A stretch of 50,537 bases of DNA from a virus. Under the pieces are notes generated by a model. The model made no database searches and was not told the origin of the DNA. It saw only the letters and a program-made list of their open reading frames with translations. The stretch spans positions 1-50,537 of IMG/VR virus record IMGVR_UViG_3300025028_000002; one strand, written 5' to 3'. Positions within the stretch are counted from its first letter, which is position 1. Each line of letters begins with the position of its first letter. The position numbers and the translations under genes are program-made. Positions 7,700 through 14,554 of the stretch are shown in pieces.

Positions 7700-8368
7700 T
7701 CACCATCTCTCCGATACAGACCACTGCCAAACCCAGCCATAAATCTCTATATCGTCCAATTTTTCCGGATCAATAACTTCATCTGGATATCTGCTTGCAT
7801 CATGACTCTTAATGAGCAGCCCGCCATTTGTTAGTCTATAAAGGTAGCGAGTGCGTCTAATTACACCATGCCTAAAGCAATAAATCTTACCATCCCTAAC
7901 TTCCGTCTTGCTGGAATCGGCAACACAAATAGAATTAGCTGCAATACGATCACTCATACCATCATCATCAATAACATAGCTAAAACAGCTGTCAATATCA
8001 GCGCCAGCAGCCTTAGCTATATCTCTATTAATTGATACCATCCTCTCCTCAACTTCTCTATGCACCACATTTAAATCAGGTCTAAACCCAATATCCACGC
8101 TTTCAAAAAAAGGTATTCCTACGTCTGCGAGGGATACCAGACTGCGGGTATCTCCATACAGTAAATAGTCTGTTGTGGTTTTTAAGACGCCAGCCAGCTT
8201 TTCAAGATTAACGCCTGAAGGCTCGCTATCGTTACGCCGCCATTTACCCACTGAAACTTTTGAAACTCCAACTTCGTTGGCGATATAAACATCATTTAAA
8301 TGTAATTCCCTTTGCCGCTTCTCTATGCGACCACCTAGTGTTTCTTTGTAACTATCTTTATTTTCCAC
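7700..8368 (-). CDS. CI-like phage repressor with degenerate S24 domain
   Basis: A protein of 222 residues. The N-terminal XRE helix-turn-helix (about 10-65) contains VYIANEVGVSKVSVGKWRRN. The C-terminal 130-205 follows the LexA/CI S24 fold (GMSDRIAANSICVADSS, then DGKIYCF, then GGLLIKSHDASRYP). The catalytic serine of the usual GDSM motif is replaced: the residues are D135-D136-G137-M138. The catalytic lysine near the following strand is replaced by Thr173/Arg174. No Ala-Gly cleavage site is obvious. It should keep the prophage silent by binding the PL and PR operators, but self-cleavage after DNA damage looks impossible. It is divergent from the Cro-like gene. Confidence 0.85.
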   Translation of the reverse strand: MENKDSYKETLGGRIEKRQRELHLNDVYIANEVGVSKVSVGKWRRNDSEPSGVNLEKLAGVLKTTTDYLLYGDTRSLVSLADVGIPFFESVDIGFRPDLNVVHREVEERMVSINRDIAKAAGADIDSCFSYVIDDDGMSDRIAANSICVADSSKTEVRDGKIYCFRHGVIRRTRYLYRLTNGGLLIKSHDASRYPDEVIDPEKLDDIEIYGWVWQWSVSERW

Positions 8369-8406
8369 TTCCCTTACTCCCTACGAGTGTTTACACGGTG
8401 TAAACC

Positions 8407-8434
8407 ATATTACACCTTTTTTTTGCAAAAACAA
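8407..8434 (-). promoter_or_regulatory. Candidate repressor-maintenance promoter (PRM)
   Basis: On the minus strand a -10 TAATAT (plus 8407-8412) lies 16 bases from a weak -35 TTGTTT (plus 8429-8434). The -10 lies inside the operator pair at 8397-8416, allowing autoregulation. The -35 matches only 3 of 6 consensus bases, typical of an activator-assisted promoter. Confidence 0.45.
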
Positions 8435-8451
8435 CACACAAGTAGTAAACT
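8423..8451 (+). promoter_or_regulatory. PR promoter for the rightward early operon
   Basis: -35 TTGCAA (8423-8428), a 17-base spacer and -10 TAAACT (8446-8451). The same -10 hexamer occurs in PL. Operators follow at 8457-8476, across the expected start of transcription, 30-50 bases before the Cro-like gene. Confidence 0.75.
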
Positions 8452-8498
8452 AAATGGTAAACTTTAGTTAACTAAAATCAACGATTAGGTTTATTTGT

Positions 8499-8726
8499 AT
8501 GACACTTGATGACGTTAAGGAATATTACGGATTTGAGAATGACCGTGATGTAGCAAGAATATTTGGTATTGAGCCGCCAGCAGTTAGCAAATGGCGTAAT
8601 ACAGGAATACCGGACGGTAGGCAGGCGATGCTTGAGCTGGCTAGTAGAGGTGCATTGAAATCTGATGAACATGTGCTAGCTAATCTCAAAACGCTTAGAA
8701 AGGCCAGACGAAAAAAAACCCACTGA
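8499..8726 (+). CDS. Cro-like repressor
   Basis: A protein of 75 residues with a Cro/YdaS-type helix-turn-helix: MTLDDVKEYYGFENDRDVAR then IFGIEPPAVSKWRNTGIPDG, where a recognition helix contacts DNA. The C-terminal tail is basic (LRKARRKKTH). It is the first gene after PR and opposite the CI-like repressor, the classic position for a Cro protein that shuts off the repressor during lytic growth. Its last codons are inside a terminator hairpin on the other strand. Confidence 0.8.
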   Translation: MTLDDVKEYYGFENDRDVARIFGIEPPAVSKWRNTGIPDGRQAMLELASRGALKSDEHVLANLKTLRKARRKKTH

Positions 8727-8737
8727 ACGGCAGTGGG
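8711..8737 (-). terminator. Minus-strand terminator over the end of the Cro-like gene
   Basis: On the minus strand CCCACTG pairs with CAGTGGG (plus 8719-8725 and 8731-8737) and is followed by eight T (plus A-run 8711-8718). It faces opposite to the operon and would stop antisense transcription before it reaches the immunity region. On the plus strand there is no T-run. Confidence 0.7.
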
Positions 8738-8787
8738 TAGTGTTAATCAACAACAACGAATAGCGATGATCAACAAAGGAATAATAC

Positions 8788-9477
8788 ATGTTTTCAAGAG
8801 AAATTACAACAAATAACCAGGCGTCAATGAATAGCCTTGAGATATCCAACCTTGTAGGGTCGCGCCACGACAAGGTTAAACAAAGTATTGAGCGCCTTGT
8901 AAAAAGAGGTGTGATTATCCAACCCCCAATGGTGGACGAACAATCTACCGATGCAATGGGTAGAAGCAGAGCAACCTCGGTTTATATCTTTAGCGGCGAA
9001 AAGGGTAAGCGCGATAGCTTGGTGGTGGTGGCCCAACTATCACCGAAATTTACAGGGGCTATTGTTGAACGCTGGATTGAACTTGAAAAACAAGTCAAAC
9101 AATCGGTAAACGATCCAGTGTATCAGTTACCAGCTACTTACTTGGAAGCGCTAGAACAGTTAGTGGAAAAAGAAAAGCTGCTAATCGCAGCACAGCCAAA
9201 AATCAACCACTACGACACAGTGGTCGAGCGATCAACACTGCTTAATGCCACAGAGGTAGGCAGCAAGATTGGGTTAACAGCTCAAAAGCTAAACAGATTA
9301 CTAGAAACTAAGGGCGTTTATGACACCCGTATCAAACACTCAAGATCGTTTAGACATTGGTTTATTGAAGCTGGGTACGGCCAGACAAAACAAACAGCCA
9401 GCGGATATCCTCAATCGCTTTTTACAACTAAGGGTGAGGCCTGGATTATCAAGACTTTTAGCAAGGGGGTGGCGTAA
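8788..9477 (+). CDS. Rha-type regulator fused to a KilAC antirepressor domain
   Basis: A protein of 229 residues. The N-terminal domain (about 10-105) matches the Rha family: MNSLEISNLVGSRHDKVKQS, then GRSRATSVYIFSGEKGKRDS, with LSPKFTGAIVERW. The C-terminal domain (about 145-228) matches KilAC/ANT antirepressors: LLNATEVGSKIGLTAQKLNR, then GYGQTKQ, then TTKGEAWIIKTF. Antirepressors of this kind bind and inactivate CI-like repressors or regulate lytic genes. This is relevant because the repressor here appears unable to cleave itself. It lies directly after the Cro-like gene and overlaps the replication gene by the TAATG-type junction at 9477. Confidence 0.8.
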   Translation: MFSREITTNNQASMNSLEISNLVGSRHDKVKQSIERLVKRGVIIQPPMVDEQSTDAMGRSRATSVYIFSGEKGKRDSLVVVAQLSPKFTGAIVERWIELEKQVKQSVNDPVYQLPATYLEALEQLVEKEKLLIAAQPKINHYDTVVERSTLLNATEVGSKIGLTAQKLNRLLETKGVYDTRIKHSRSFRHWFIEAGYGQTKQTASGYPQSLFTTKGEAWIIKTFSKGVA

Positions 9478-10394
9478 TGAGTTTTAAATTAACAGTACAG
9501 GCTTTTGAAGCAAGGGTAGGCAGTCCTTTACGCAAGCTTATATTAATCAAACTTGCTGATCAGGCTAATGACGAGGGTCTTTGTTGGCCGTCTTACGAGA
9601 CTATCGCACATCACTGTGAAATAACTAGGCGATCAGTTATAAGTCATATCAAGCAATTAGAGAAAGACGGCTTTTTAAGAATTGAAAGAGCTTATGACGA
9701 GGGCAGGGGCCAAAACAAAAGCAACCGTTATCACCTAACCATTGAACAAGGGAGTATTGAGAAAAGGGGTGGTGAAAATGGTTCACCAGGGGTAGTGAAT
9801 AATATTCACCAGGGTGGTGAAAATGGTTCACCAGGGGTAGTGAATAATATTCACCAGGGTGGTGAAAATGGTTCACCCGAACCTATCAATGAACCTATCA
9901 ATATAGAACCTATCAATGAAACTAATAATAAAGAGACTGAAAACGAAACTAAAAACGGAGCTGAAAATAATCTCAAAAAACAAGCAGAAGGGTTGATTGA
10001 TTTTTGGAATGACAATCACGGTAAACCAAAATCAGCAAACATTAAACCTAGTGTGTGGACAGATACACTGAAAACCAGATTAAAGAAATTTAGCGTAGAA
10101 GAAATACAGATCGCAATGCTAGGGGTAATACAAAGCAATTGGCATAGAGAAAACGGCCAGGTATTGATCAAGAACGCAATTAGCAGTGACAAACGTTGTG
10201 ATGATTCAATATCCAGATACTACCAGCTAAACGAAAAGAACCAAGGAAACAACAATGCAAACAATCAATCAGCTAACCAGTCAGCTAACGAACAGCCAAA
10301 AAAATCAAGCGCAGATCTCTATGCAGAGAAATTGGCAAGAGAATTTGAGCAACGATACGGCCAGCAAAGCACAACCATCAGAGACGTTAATTAG
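9477..10394 (+). CDS. O-like replication initiator with internal origin
   Basis: A protein of 305 residues. The N-terminal winged-helix domain (about 5-95) has LILIKLADQANDEGLCWPSY and CEITRRSVISHIKQLEKDGF, typical of phage replication proteins that bind the origin. Residues about 97-135 are two copies of GGENGSPGVVNNIHQ plus a partial third, encoded by 45-bp DNA repeats. A low-complexity linker rich in Asn, Glu and Thr follows. The C-terminal part (about 165-260) has the helical helicase-loading type pattern seen in lambda O/DnaT-like proteins (IDFWNDNHGK...). The last 140 bases overlap the P-like gene. Confidence 0.75.
   Translation: MSFKLTVQAFEARVGSPLRKLILIKLADQANDEGLCWPSYETIAHHCEITRRSVISHIKQLEKDGFLRIERAYDEGRGQNKSNRYHLTIEQGSIEKRGGENGSPGVVNNIHQGGENGSPGVVNNIHQGGENGSPEPINEPINIEPINETNNKETENETKNGAENNLKKQAEGLIDFWNDNHGKPKSANIKPSVWTDTLKTRLKKFSVEEIQIAMLGVIQSNWHRENGQVLIKNAISSDKRCDDSISRYYQLNEKNQGNNNANNQSANQSANEQPKKSSADLYAEKLAREFEQRYGQQSTTIRDVN
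9768..9917 (+). repeat. Candidate phage replication origin: iterons inside the O-like gene
   Basis: A 45-bp unit begins at 9768 and 9813, and its first 20 bases recur at 9858. Each unit has two inverted repeats, GGTGAA/TTCACC with a 5-base gap and GTGAAT/ATTCAC with a 3-base gap. Three copies of GAACCTATCAAT follow (9879-9890, 9891-9902, 9906-9917), leading into an A-rich stretch. Lambdoid origins have the same plan: iterons and an AT-rich region inside gene O. Confidence 0.75.
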
Positions 10395-10959
10395 CGAAAT
10401 TGCCAAAATGTTTGTTGACTGGAAGCGTTACTTTAGAAACAAGATCAAAGATGAAGATTGGGGCGTGGACGTGGTGCTTGATTGGGCAGAGATACTGACT
10501 GAATTAAGAATCACTAGAGCCGAGTTTGAAACCGCTAAGAACGCAGTGAGACTTGCCGGCGGGTGGCCACCTAATCACCCAGCTGATTTTTTAGAATTGG
10601 CAAGAGCAGGCAAGAAAAGTGAATACCCAGACGTACAAACAGCATTTTATACCGCCTGTAAGGCCGCAGGAATGCGAGGAATGGCCGAAAGGGACTGGGG
10701 GCATGTGGTTGTACTAGAAACAGCAAACAGGCTTGGGTGGGGTAATTTAGAGCGCGCTAGCGAGGGTTATATAAATCACTTCAAAAAGATATACGAGAAA
10801 GTGATTAGCGAACACCAGGCAGGGGCCGACTTTGTGATCAAAAAGGAATACCGAATTGAACCGCCTAAGCCAGTCAAAAAATTAGATCCTAATAGCAAAA
10901 TCGGTAAACAATGGGCGGAGCTATACAGAAGGTTTGGGACGAGAAAGAGCGAGGCGTAA
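10255..10959 (+). CDS. P-like helicase loader
   Basis: A protein of 234 residues resembling phage replication protein P: FVDWKRYFRNKIKDEDWGVD, then GGWPPNHPADFLELAR, then DWGHVVVLETANRLGWGNLE and FKKIYEKVI. Such proteins bring the host DnaB helicase to the initiator at the origin. The ATG at 10255 has an AGGA site 7 bases upstream, so the gene overlaps the O-like gene by 140 bases in another frame. A later start (Met at 10408) would avoid the overlap but lacks a ribosome-binding site. Confidence 0.75.
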   Translation: MQTINQLTSQLTNSQKNQAQISMQRNWQENLSNDTASKAQPSETLISEIAKMFVDWKRYFRNKIKDEDWGVDVVLDWAEILTELRITRAEFETAKNAVRLAGGWPPNHPADFLELARAGKKSEYPDVQTAFYTACKAAGMRGMAERDWGHVVVLETANRLGWGNLERASEGYINHFKKIYEKVISEHQAGADFVIKKEYRIEPPKPVKKLDPNSKIGKQWAELYRRFGTRKSEA

Positions 10960-11001
10960 GGTGAGCAAGTCAAGACAAGCAAAAAGAAGAAAAAAAATAA
11001 G

Positions 11002-11367
11002 ATGAAGGCTGGAAAAAGCTGTGAGCAGGAAAGCTTAAAGCCAGCCTTCAAGGGTTATTTTAAGTTTTTTTTGGGCTTTGAGGGTTATACAGAGATCCTG
11101 GAGCATGTTGTATTTACAGAGGAATGGGAAACAAAAAGAGGTCGAATATTAGGCCGTGGCAAAAAAGATTTTAAGGGCCGTAAGTTCAAGGTGATGCTGT
11201 ATCTGTATAACACGGCAGGCCAGCTAGGGCATGAGGTGGTAACAATGCTTGATAGGGCGTCGCTTGAGCTGTTGGTCGAGTCTATAAAACAAAGAGCATT
11301 GGAGCTGGCAGAAAAATCAGATCACGATATCGACCTGGGAAGAAGTTACGCAGTAGTAAGGGCTTAA
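11002..11367 (+). CDS. Hypothetical early protein, 121 aa
   Basis: Two thirds of the protein is beta-rich (HVVFTEEWETKRGRILGRGK, then FKVMLYLYNTAGQLGHEVVT), followed by a C-terminal helix (LELLVESIKQRALELAEK). No known domain is recognised. It lies 42 bases after the P-like gene and before a run of tightly packed small genes. Confidence 0.6.
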   Translation: MKAGKSCEQESLKPAFKGYFKFFLGFEGYTEILEHVVFTEEWETKRGRILGRGKKDFKGRKFKVMLYLYNTAGQLGHEVVTMLDRASLELLVESIKQRALELAEKSDHDIDLGRSYAVVRA

Positions 11368-11369
11368 TT

Positions 11370-11516
11370 ATGATTACAAAACAAGCAGTATTTAGTTTGG
11401 TGGACTTAATCTTGGCTGGCTGGGTTATCACCAGTTTTTTGGTAGCGTTAACGTACCTGATGTGCATATTAATTGATTACTTGTTGGGTGTGATTTACGG
11501 AAAGTTTGGCTCGTGA
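11370..11516 (+). CDS. Small membrane protein, 48 aa
   Basis: The frame starts with ATG 2 bases after the previous stop and encodes MITKQAVFSLVDLILAGWVI followed by a strongly hydrophobic stretch to about residue 42, enough for one or two membrane segments. The stop overlaps the next start (GTGA). The tight spacing on both sides supports it as a real gene. Function unknown. Confidence 0.6.
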   Translation: MITKQAVFSLVDLILAGWVITSFLVALTYLMCILIDYLLGVIYGKFGS

Positions 11517-11770
11517 GTATAGCGGTAACAACAAAGGGTTATAGCGTTGCCGGCGTGCAGCACGCTCATAACCCAAAGCTTAATCATTGGCTAGAGTACA
11601 GCGGCAGAGTAAGAGTGATCGCAGGCGATCCTTACTACGATGTAATCGTTAGGTGGGATGACCACGGTAACGCTATAAATCACGATTTAGGCGATCTGGT
11701 ACTAGGGAGTAGTACCAACTACTACAAAGTTAAACAAGGCGAAAACATGTTTAGAGATTTAAAGGGGTAA
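11513..11770 (+). CDS. Hypothetical early protein, 85 aa
   Basis: It starts with GTG inside the stop of the small membrane protein gene. The sequence is beta-rich (WLEYSGRVRVIAGDPYYDVI, then VRWDDHGNAINHDLGDLVLG) and contains no recognised motif. Coupled to its neighbours. Function unknown. Confidence 0.55.
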   Translation: MSIAVTTKGYSVAGVQHAHNPKLNHWLEYSGRVRVIAGDPYYDVIVRWDDHGNAINHDLGDLVLGSSTNYYKVKQGENMFRDLKG

Positions 11771-11773
11771 GCA

Positions 11774-12220
11774 GTGACAAAGGGCGTAAAGACATATCTT
11801 ACAGAAGATGAAGTCCAGCAAACAGTTATCAATTGGTCAAAGCGTCAAAGGTATAAGGGCCGGCCATTGTTTGATTATATTCATCATTCACCAAACGGCG
11901 GTAAGAGAGCCGCCAAAGTTGGGTCTAGTGGTAAGCGATATTCACCAGAGGCGGCTAAGTTTAAGCGCATGGGGGTTAAGGCAGGCTACCCCGATTTGAT
12001 TATTGATATTGCCAGGGGTGCTTATCACGGCTTACGCATTGAGATTAAAAAGGACAAAAAAAGCTATGCCACGCCAGCCCAAAAAGAACGCATACAAATG
12101 TTAAATGACGAGGGTTATTTGGCGATCGTCACTAAAGGTTTGGACGAAACATTAAATGCAATCATGGATTATATGAAGCTTGGTAATTTTGAGTTTGAGG
12201 GTGAGGCCAGCAGTGAATAA
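11774..12220 (+). CDS. VRR-NUC domain nuclease
   Basis: A protein of 148 residues. The fold of stand-alone phage VRR-NUC nucleases is visible: EDEVQQTVINWSKRQ near the start, IHHSPNGGKR near 36-45, FKRMGVKAGYPDLIIDIARG with the catalytic D near 75, then GLRIEIKKDKKSYATPAQKE with the E.K pair, and a final GYLAIVTKG strand. These enzymes cut DNA junctions or repair intermediates. It lies next to the replication genes, which fits processing of phage DNA. Confidence 0.85.
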   Translation: MTKGVKTYLTEDEVQQTVINWSKRQRYKGRPLFDYIHHSPNGGKRAAKVGSSGKRYSPEAAKFKRMGVKAGYPDLIIDIARGAYHGLRIEIKKDKKSYATPAQKERIQMLNDEGYLAIVTKGLDETLNAIMDYMKLGNFEFEGEASSE

Positions 12221-12446
12221 TACAACTTGTGAGTTGGACGGGGTGGAGCTGGTTATTACCATGAGCTCAAGAACTGATAATAAGATATCAGGTGAGGTTA
12301 AGTATGGCGGTAAATACTATGCGATCCCAGAGTTTGAGTGCTACCACTCAAGCACAAAAACCGATGAAGCAATGATTGATCGGTTCAAGATCCTACTGGA
12401 TGAAATAGAGCTGGAAAGGCAAATGACGGCGAACCACCAGGCATAA
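12213..12446 (+). CDS. Hypothetical early protein, 77 aa
   Basis: I place the start at GTG 12213 (VNNTTCELDGVELVITMSSR), preceded by a GAGG site and overlapping the VRR-NUC stop by 8 bases. A longer frame from ATG 12180 would have a larger overlap. The protein has a beta-rich first half (KISGEVKYGGKYYAIPEFEC) and a C-terminal helix. No family recognised. Confidence 0.55.
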   Translation: MNNTTCELDGVELVITMSSRTDNKISGEVKYGGKYYAIPEFECYHSSTKTDEAMIDRFKILLDEIELERQMTANHQA

Positions 12447-12475
12447 AAAGCCCTCAAGTTCACACCTTGAGGGCT
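12445..12475 (-). terminator. Minus-strand terminator behind the small early genes
   Basis: AGCCCTCAAG (12449-12458) pairs perfectly with CTTGAGGGCT (12466-12475). The T-run exists only on the minus strand (plus A-run 12445-12449), so it mainly stops leftward transcription. On the plus strand it could act as a weak hairpin. Confidence 0.65.
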
Positions 12476-12564
12476 GACAACCAAACAACAACCTTTCTTT
12501 AGTTTTTTTAGTCGAGTGTCGTATCGAGTATATCTTACGCATAAAATATGGGCAAGCATAGGCG

Positions 12565-13260
12565 GTGGGCGTGGCTAGAAAAAAACTGGGCTTTACAGAT
12601 AAGCAGTTAAAACAAATTAGATTGACTGTTGGGCGAAACCTGGCAGCAGCTAGAAAGAACGCTGGCATGACGCAAGCGGAGGTGATGCAGATTGTTTGGA
12701 ACGTGGATAACAATAGGAACCGTATTAGCGAAATTGAGAACGGTAATAAGGATTTATCGCTTACAGATTTACTGATATTTCAAAATCTTTATAACCAGTC
12801 GCTTGATTATATTTGCGGCCTATCGGTTGAGCCAGAGCTGGATATGCTGGCAAGCACTGTTAATCATGTAGTGAACCAATCAAGATCAATGGTTGAGTAT
12901 CTTACAGAACAGTTTGCAGAAACCATTACCGAACACATGAAGTCGATTTGTGTTAATGATCAAGAAGCACTACTGACTGAGGCGAAACAGTTATGCAGAC
13001 TGCTAAAAGAGCAAGAGGTTCAAAAAGACTCTCAAATCGCTCAAAGCGCTAAAAGTCTTATGTCAACAATACGTAAGATTGAATCTAAGCAAGCCAGGCA
13101 AATTATGGCTGTTGACACGCAAATGATGCAGATTAAGCAGCGACTAGACAAAGAAGATAAGCATATCATGCTATCTGATCTTGATTGCGACTATCAGTAC
13201 AGTCTACCTTTACCGGAACCTGTATATAGCGATGAAGAAATGATTAAAGGGGTTAACTGA
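12565..13260 (+). CDS. XRE-family regulator with a long helical tail
   Basis: A protein of 231 residues starting at GTG 12565 (alternative GTG 12571). Residues 17-88 form an XRE helix-turn-helix: RLTVGRNLAAARKNAGMTQA, then NRISEIENGNKDLSLTDLLI. Residues 95-200 are predicted helical, probably coiled coil. It lies between early and packaging-type genes, where a late-gene regulator may sit, so it is one candidate for the activator of the six GGAACACCCC promoters. The stop overlaps the next start. Confidence 0.7.
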   Translation: MGVARKKLGFTDKQLKQIRLTVGRNLAAARKNAGMTQAEVMQIVWNVDNNRNRISEIENGNKDLSLTDLLIFQNLYNQSLDYICGLSVEPELDMLASTVNHVVNQSRSMVEYLTEQFAETITEHMKSICVNDQEALLTEAKQLCRLLKEQEVQKDSQIAQSAKSLMSTIRKIESKQARQIMAVDTQMMQIKQRLDKEDKHIMLSDLDCDYQYSLPLPEPVYSDEEMIKGVN

Positions 13261-14138
13261 TGGCAAGAGTTAAAGTCCCTGACGAGGTTTGGGAGGCCGC
13301 TCAAGCACTATGGGAAAGTGAGCCAAATATTTCTTATCAAGACGTTGTTGAGCATTTGCAAGAAGTTTACGGGGATAAGGCGCCGTCATCTAAATCCGCT
13401 GTGTACAATAGGGCGAAAAAGTATGATTGGAAGAAATTACCTGTCTTAGACTCTACACCAGAGACTAAAAGCAATAGCAAAAAACACAGAACGAACGAGA
13501 AAAGTAGTGAACGAAACGGCACCCTAAAAAAACAAGAGAACGATAAAAACAATAAAGTCAAAAACGAACCTAAAAATCAGGTTTACAGAACGATAATTAA
13601 TGAAACGCAGAAAACAAAACAGAAAATCGTTCTCTCAACTGAACAGCGTGCCAGCGTCATTATTAAACATAGAAATAGGCTGCACAACTTGGGTGCATTA
13701 GAAGATGCGATCACCATGCTATCACTTGACGTCGCAGAAAACGTACTAAATCCAACACCTATTGAGGTGGACCAAGTTAGTACTGGTGACAATGGTGATT
13801 ATAGGTTCTATGATGAAGAAGAGAACCCTATTGCTAAGAAGTTAGGGGTGATAAAAAGTCTAAGTTTTGTATTGGGTAATTTAACCCAGGCACAAAAGGT
13901 AATTGCTGAACAAGAAATGCCCATGTGTGGTATCAGCGCTGAAGACTTTAAGCAATCAGAACAAGAGCGCCGTTTAGGGGCGCTTGAAGCGCTGGCAGGT
14001 ATTGACGAAGAAGAGCGTGCGGCTCGTGAAAAACTGCATAGGGAGTTGCAAGAGCGGATGCAGTCGCTTACCCAGCTTGAGCATGACCCTGATTTTTTTG
14101 GTAATGATGATGTTGAATTTGATGATTTGGAGGAATGA
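13260..14138 (+). CDS. Putative small terminase subunit or related DNA-binding protein
   Basis: A protein of 292 residues. The N-terminus has a homeodomain-like helix-turn-helix often seen in small terminases (VPDEVWEAAQALWESEPNIS, then SKSAVYNRAKKYDWKK). A basic low-complexity linker spans about 65-120 (Lys, Asn, Glu-rich). The middle is helical, and the C-terminus is very acidic (DPDFFGNDDVEFDDLEE). The assignment rests on the helix-turn-helix and length; the large terminase lies 12 kb away, beyond the cargo. Confidence 0.45.
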   Translation: MARVKVPDEVWEAAQALWESEPNISYQDVVEHLQEVYGDKAPSSKSAVYNRAKKYDWKKLPVLDSTPETKSNSKKHRTNEKSSERNGTLKKQENDKNNKVKNEPKNQVYRTIINETQKTKQKIVLSTEQRASVIIKHRNRLHNLGALEDAITMLSLDVAENVLNPTPIEVDQVSTGDNGDYRFYDEEENPIAKKLGVIKSLSFVLGNLTQAQKVIAEQEMPMCGISAEDFKQSEQERRLGALEALAGIDEEERAAREKLHRELQERMQSLTQLEHDPDFFGNDDVEFDDLEE

Positions 14139-14368
14139 ATATGAAGTACGCAGTCTTTACAGATGGAATATTACCAGGTCTTAACAGCTTAGAGACTGAG
14201 CCGTTATCGTTTTTGAAGTGCAATCAAAAGGTTTATAACCAGTTTATGGAGCACGCAGACGACGAAGATATTGTTTACAGCGAACAACTTAAGGTTTTGG
14301 CTGTCTTAGACCGGCTGGTCAAAGTTGATAATAGTTTGGTTGATAATTCGCAAAGAAGATATAATTGA
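14135..14368 (+). CDS. Hypothetical protein at the cargo boundary, possibly truncated
   Basis: A protein of 77 residues (MNMKYAVFTDGILPGLNSLE...). It overlaps the previous stop by 4 bases, so it belongs to the same operon. It ends 30 bases before a palindromic element, and its last residues (DNSQRRYN) look unlike a natural end, so an insertion may have cut it. Function unknown. Confidence 0.5.
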   Translation: MNMKYAVFTDGILPGLNSLETEPLSFLKCNQKVYNQFMEHADDEDIVYSEQLKVLAVLDRLVKVDNSLVDNSQRRYN

Positions 14369-14397
14369 TCGAACATTTTATAATGCCGATGATTTAT

Positions 14398-14479
14398 AAC
14401 GAGACTTTCCTGAACTTTGTGTAACTGCTTATGGCCTGTTAAAAAATAGCAGTTACACAAAGTTTAGGAAAACCTCGTT
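14398..14479. mobile_element. Palindromic MITE-like or IS-end element
   Basis: Two 32-bp arms (14398-14429 and 14448-14479) are inverted repeats with three mismatches, around an 18-base centre. The arms contain CTGAACTTTGTGTAACTGCT and its near complement. A further partial copy, CTGCAGTTACACAGAATTC, follows at about 14486-14504. The motif resembles IS256-family terminal repeats as I remember them. It marks the left edge of the cargo. Confidence 0.6.
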
Positions 14480-14503
14480 GGCAGACTGCAGTTACACAGA
14501 ATT

Positions 14504-14525
14504 CGGTATATTCGAGAATATACCG
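14504..14525 (-). terminator. Perfect hairpin downstream of the Slam gene
   Basis: CGGTATATTC (14504-14513) and GAATATACCG (14516-14525) form a 10-bp stem with a 2-base loop. It follows the Slam stop on the minus strand. There is no strong T-run, so it may be a 3' stabilising hairpin rather than an efficient terminator. Confidence 0.45.
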
Positions 14526-14554
14526 TATCCACTTTCTGTCTCTTAACTTAGATT

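Larger units (their letters stand above)
8390..8476. promoter_or_regulatory. Operator cluster between repressor and Cro-like genes
   Basis: Several palindromes are packed here: TTTACACGGTGTAAA (8390-8404); GGTGTAA/TTACACC with a 6-base gap (8397-8416), sharing bases with the first; GTAAACTTTAGTTAAC (8457-8472); and the perfect 14-mer TTTAGTTAACTAAA (8463-8476). The first pair lies over and downstream of the repressor promoter, and the second pair lies just downstream of the PR -10. This arrangement suits competing CI-like and Cro-like binding. Confidence 0.7.

Noticed and set aside
10961-11005. A 14-codon basic frame starting at GTG after the P-like gene
   Set aside because: Too short to support; the Lys/Arg-rich sequence follows from an A-rich spacer.
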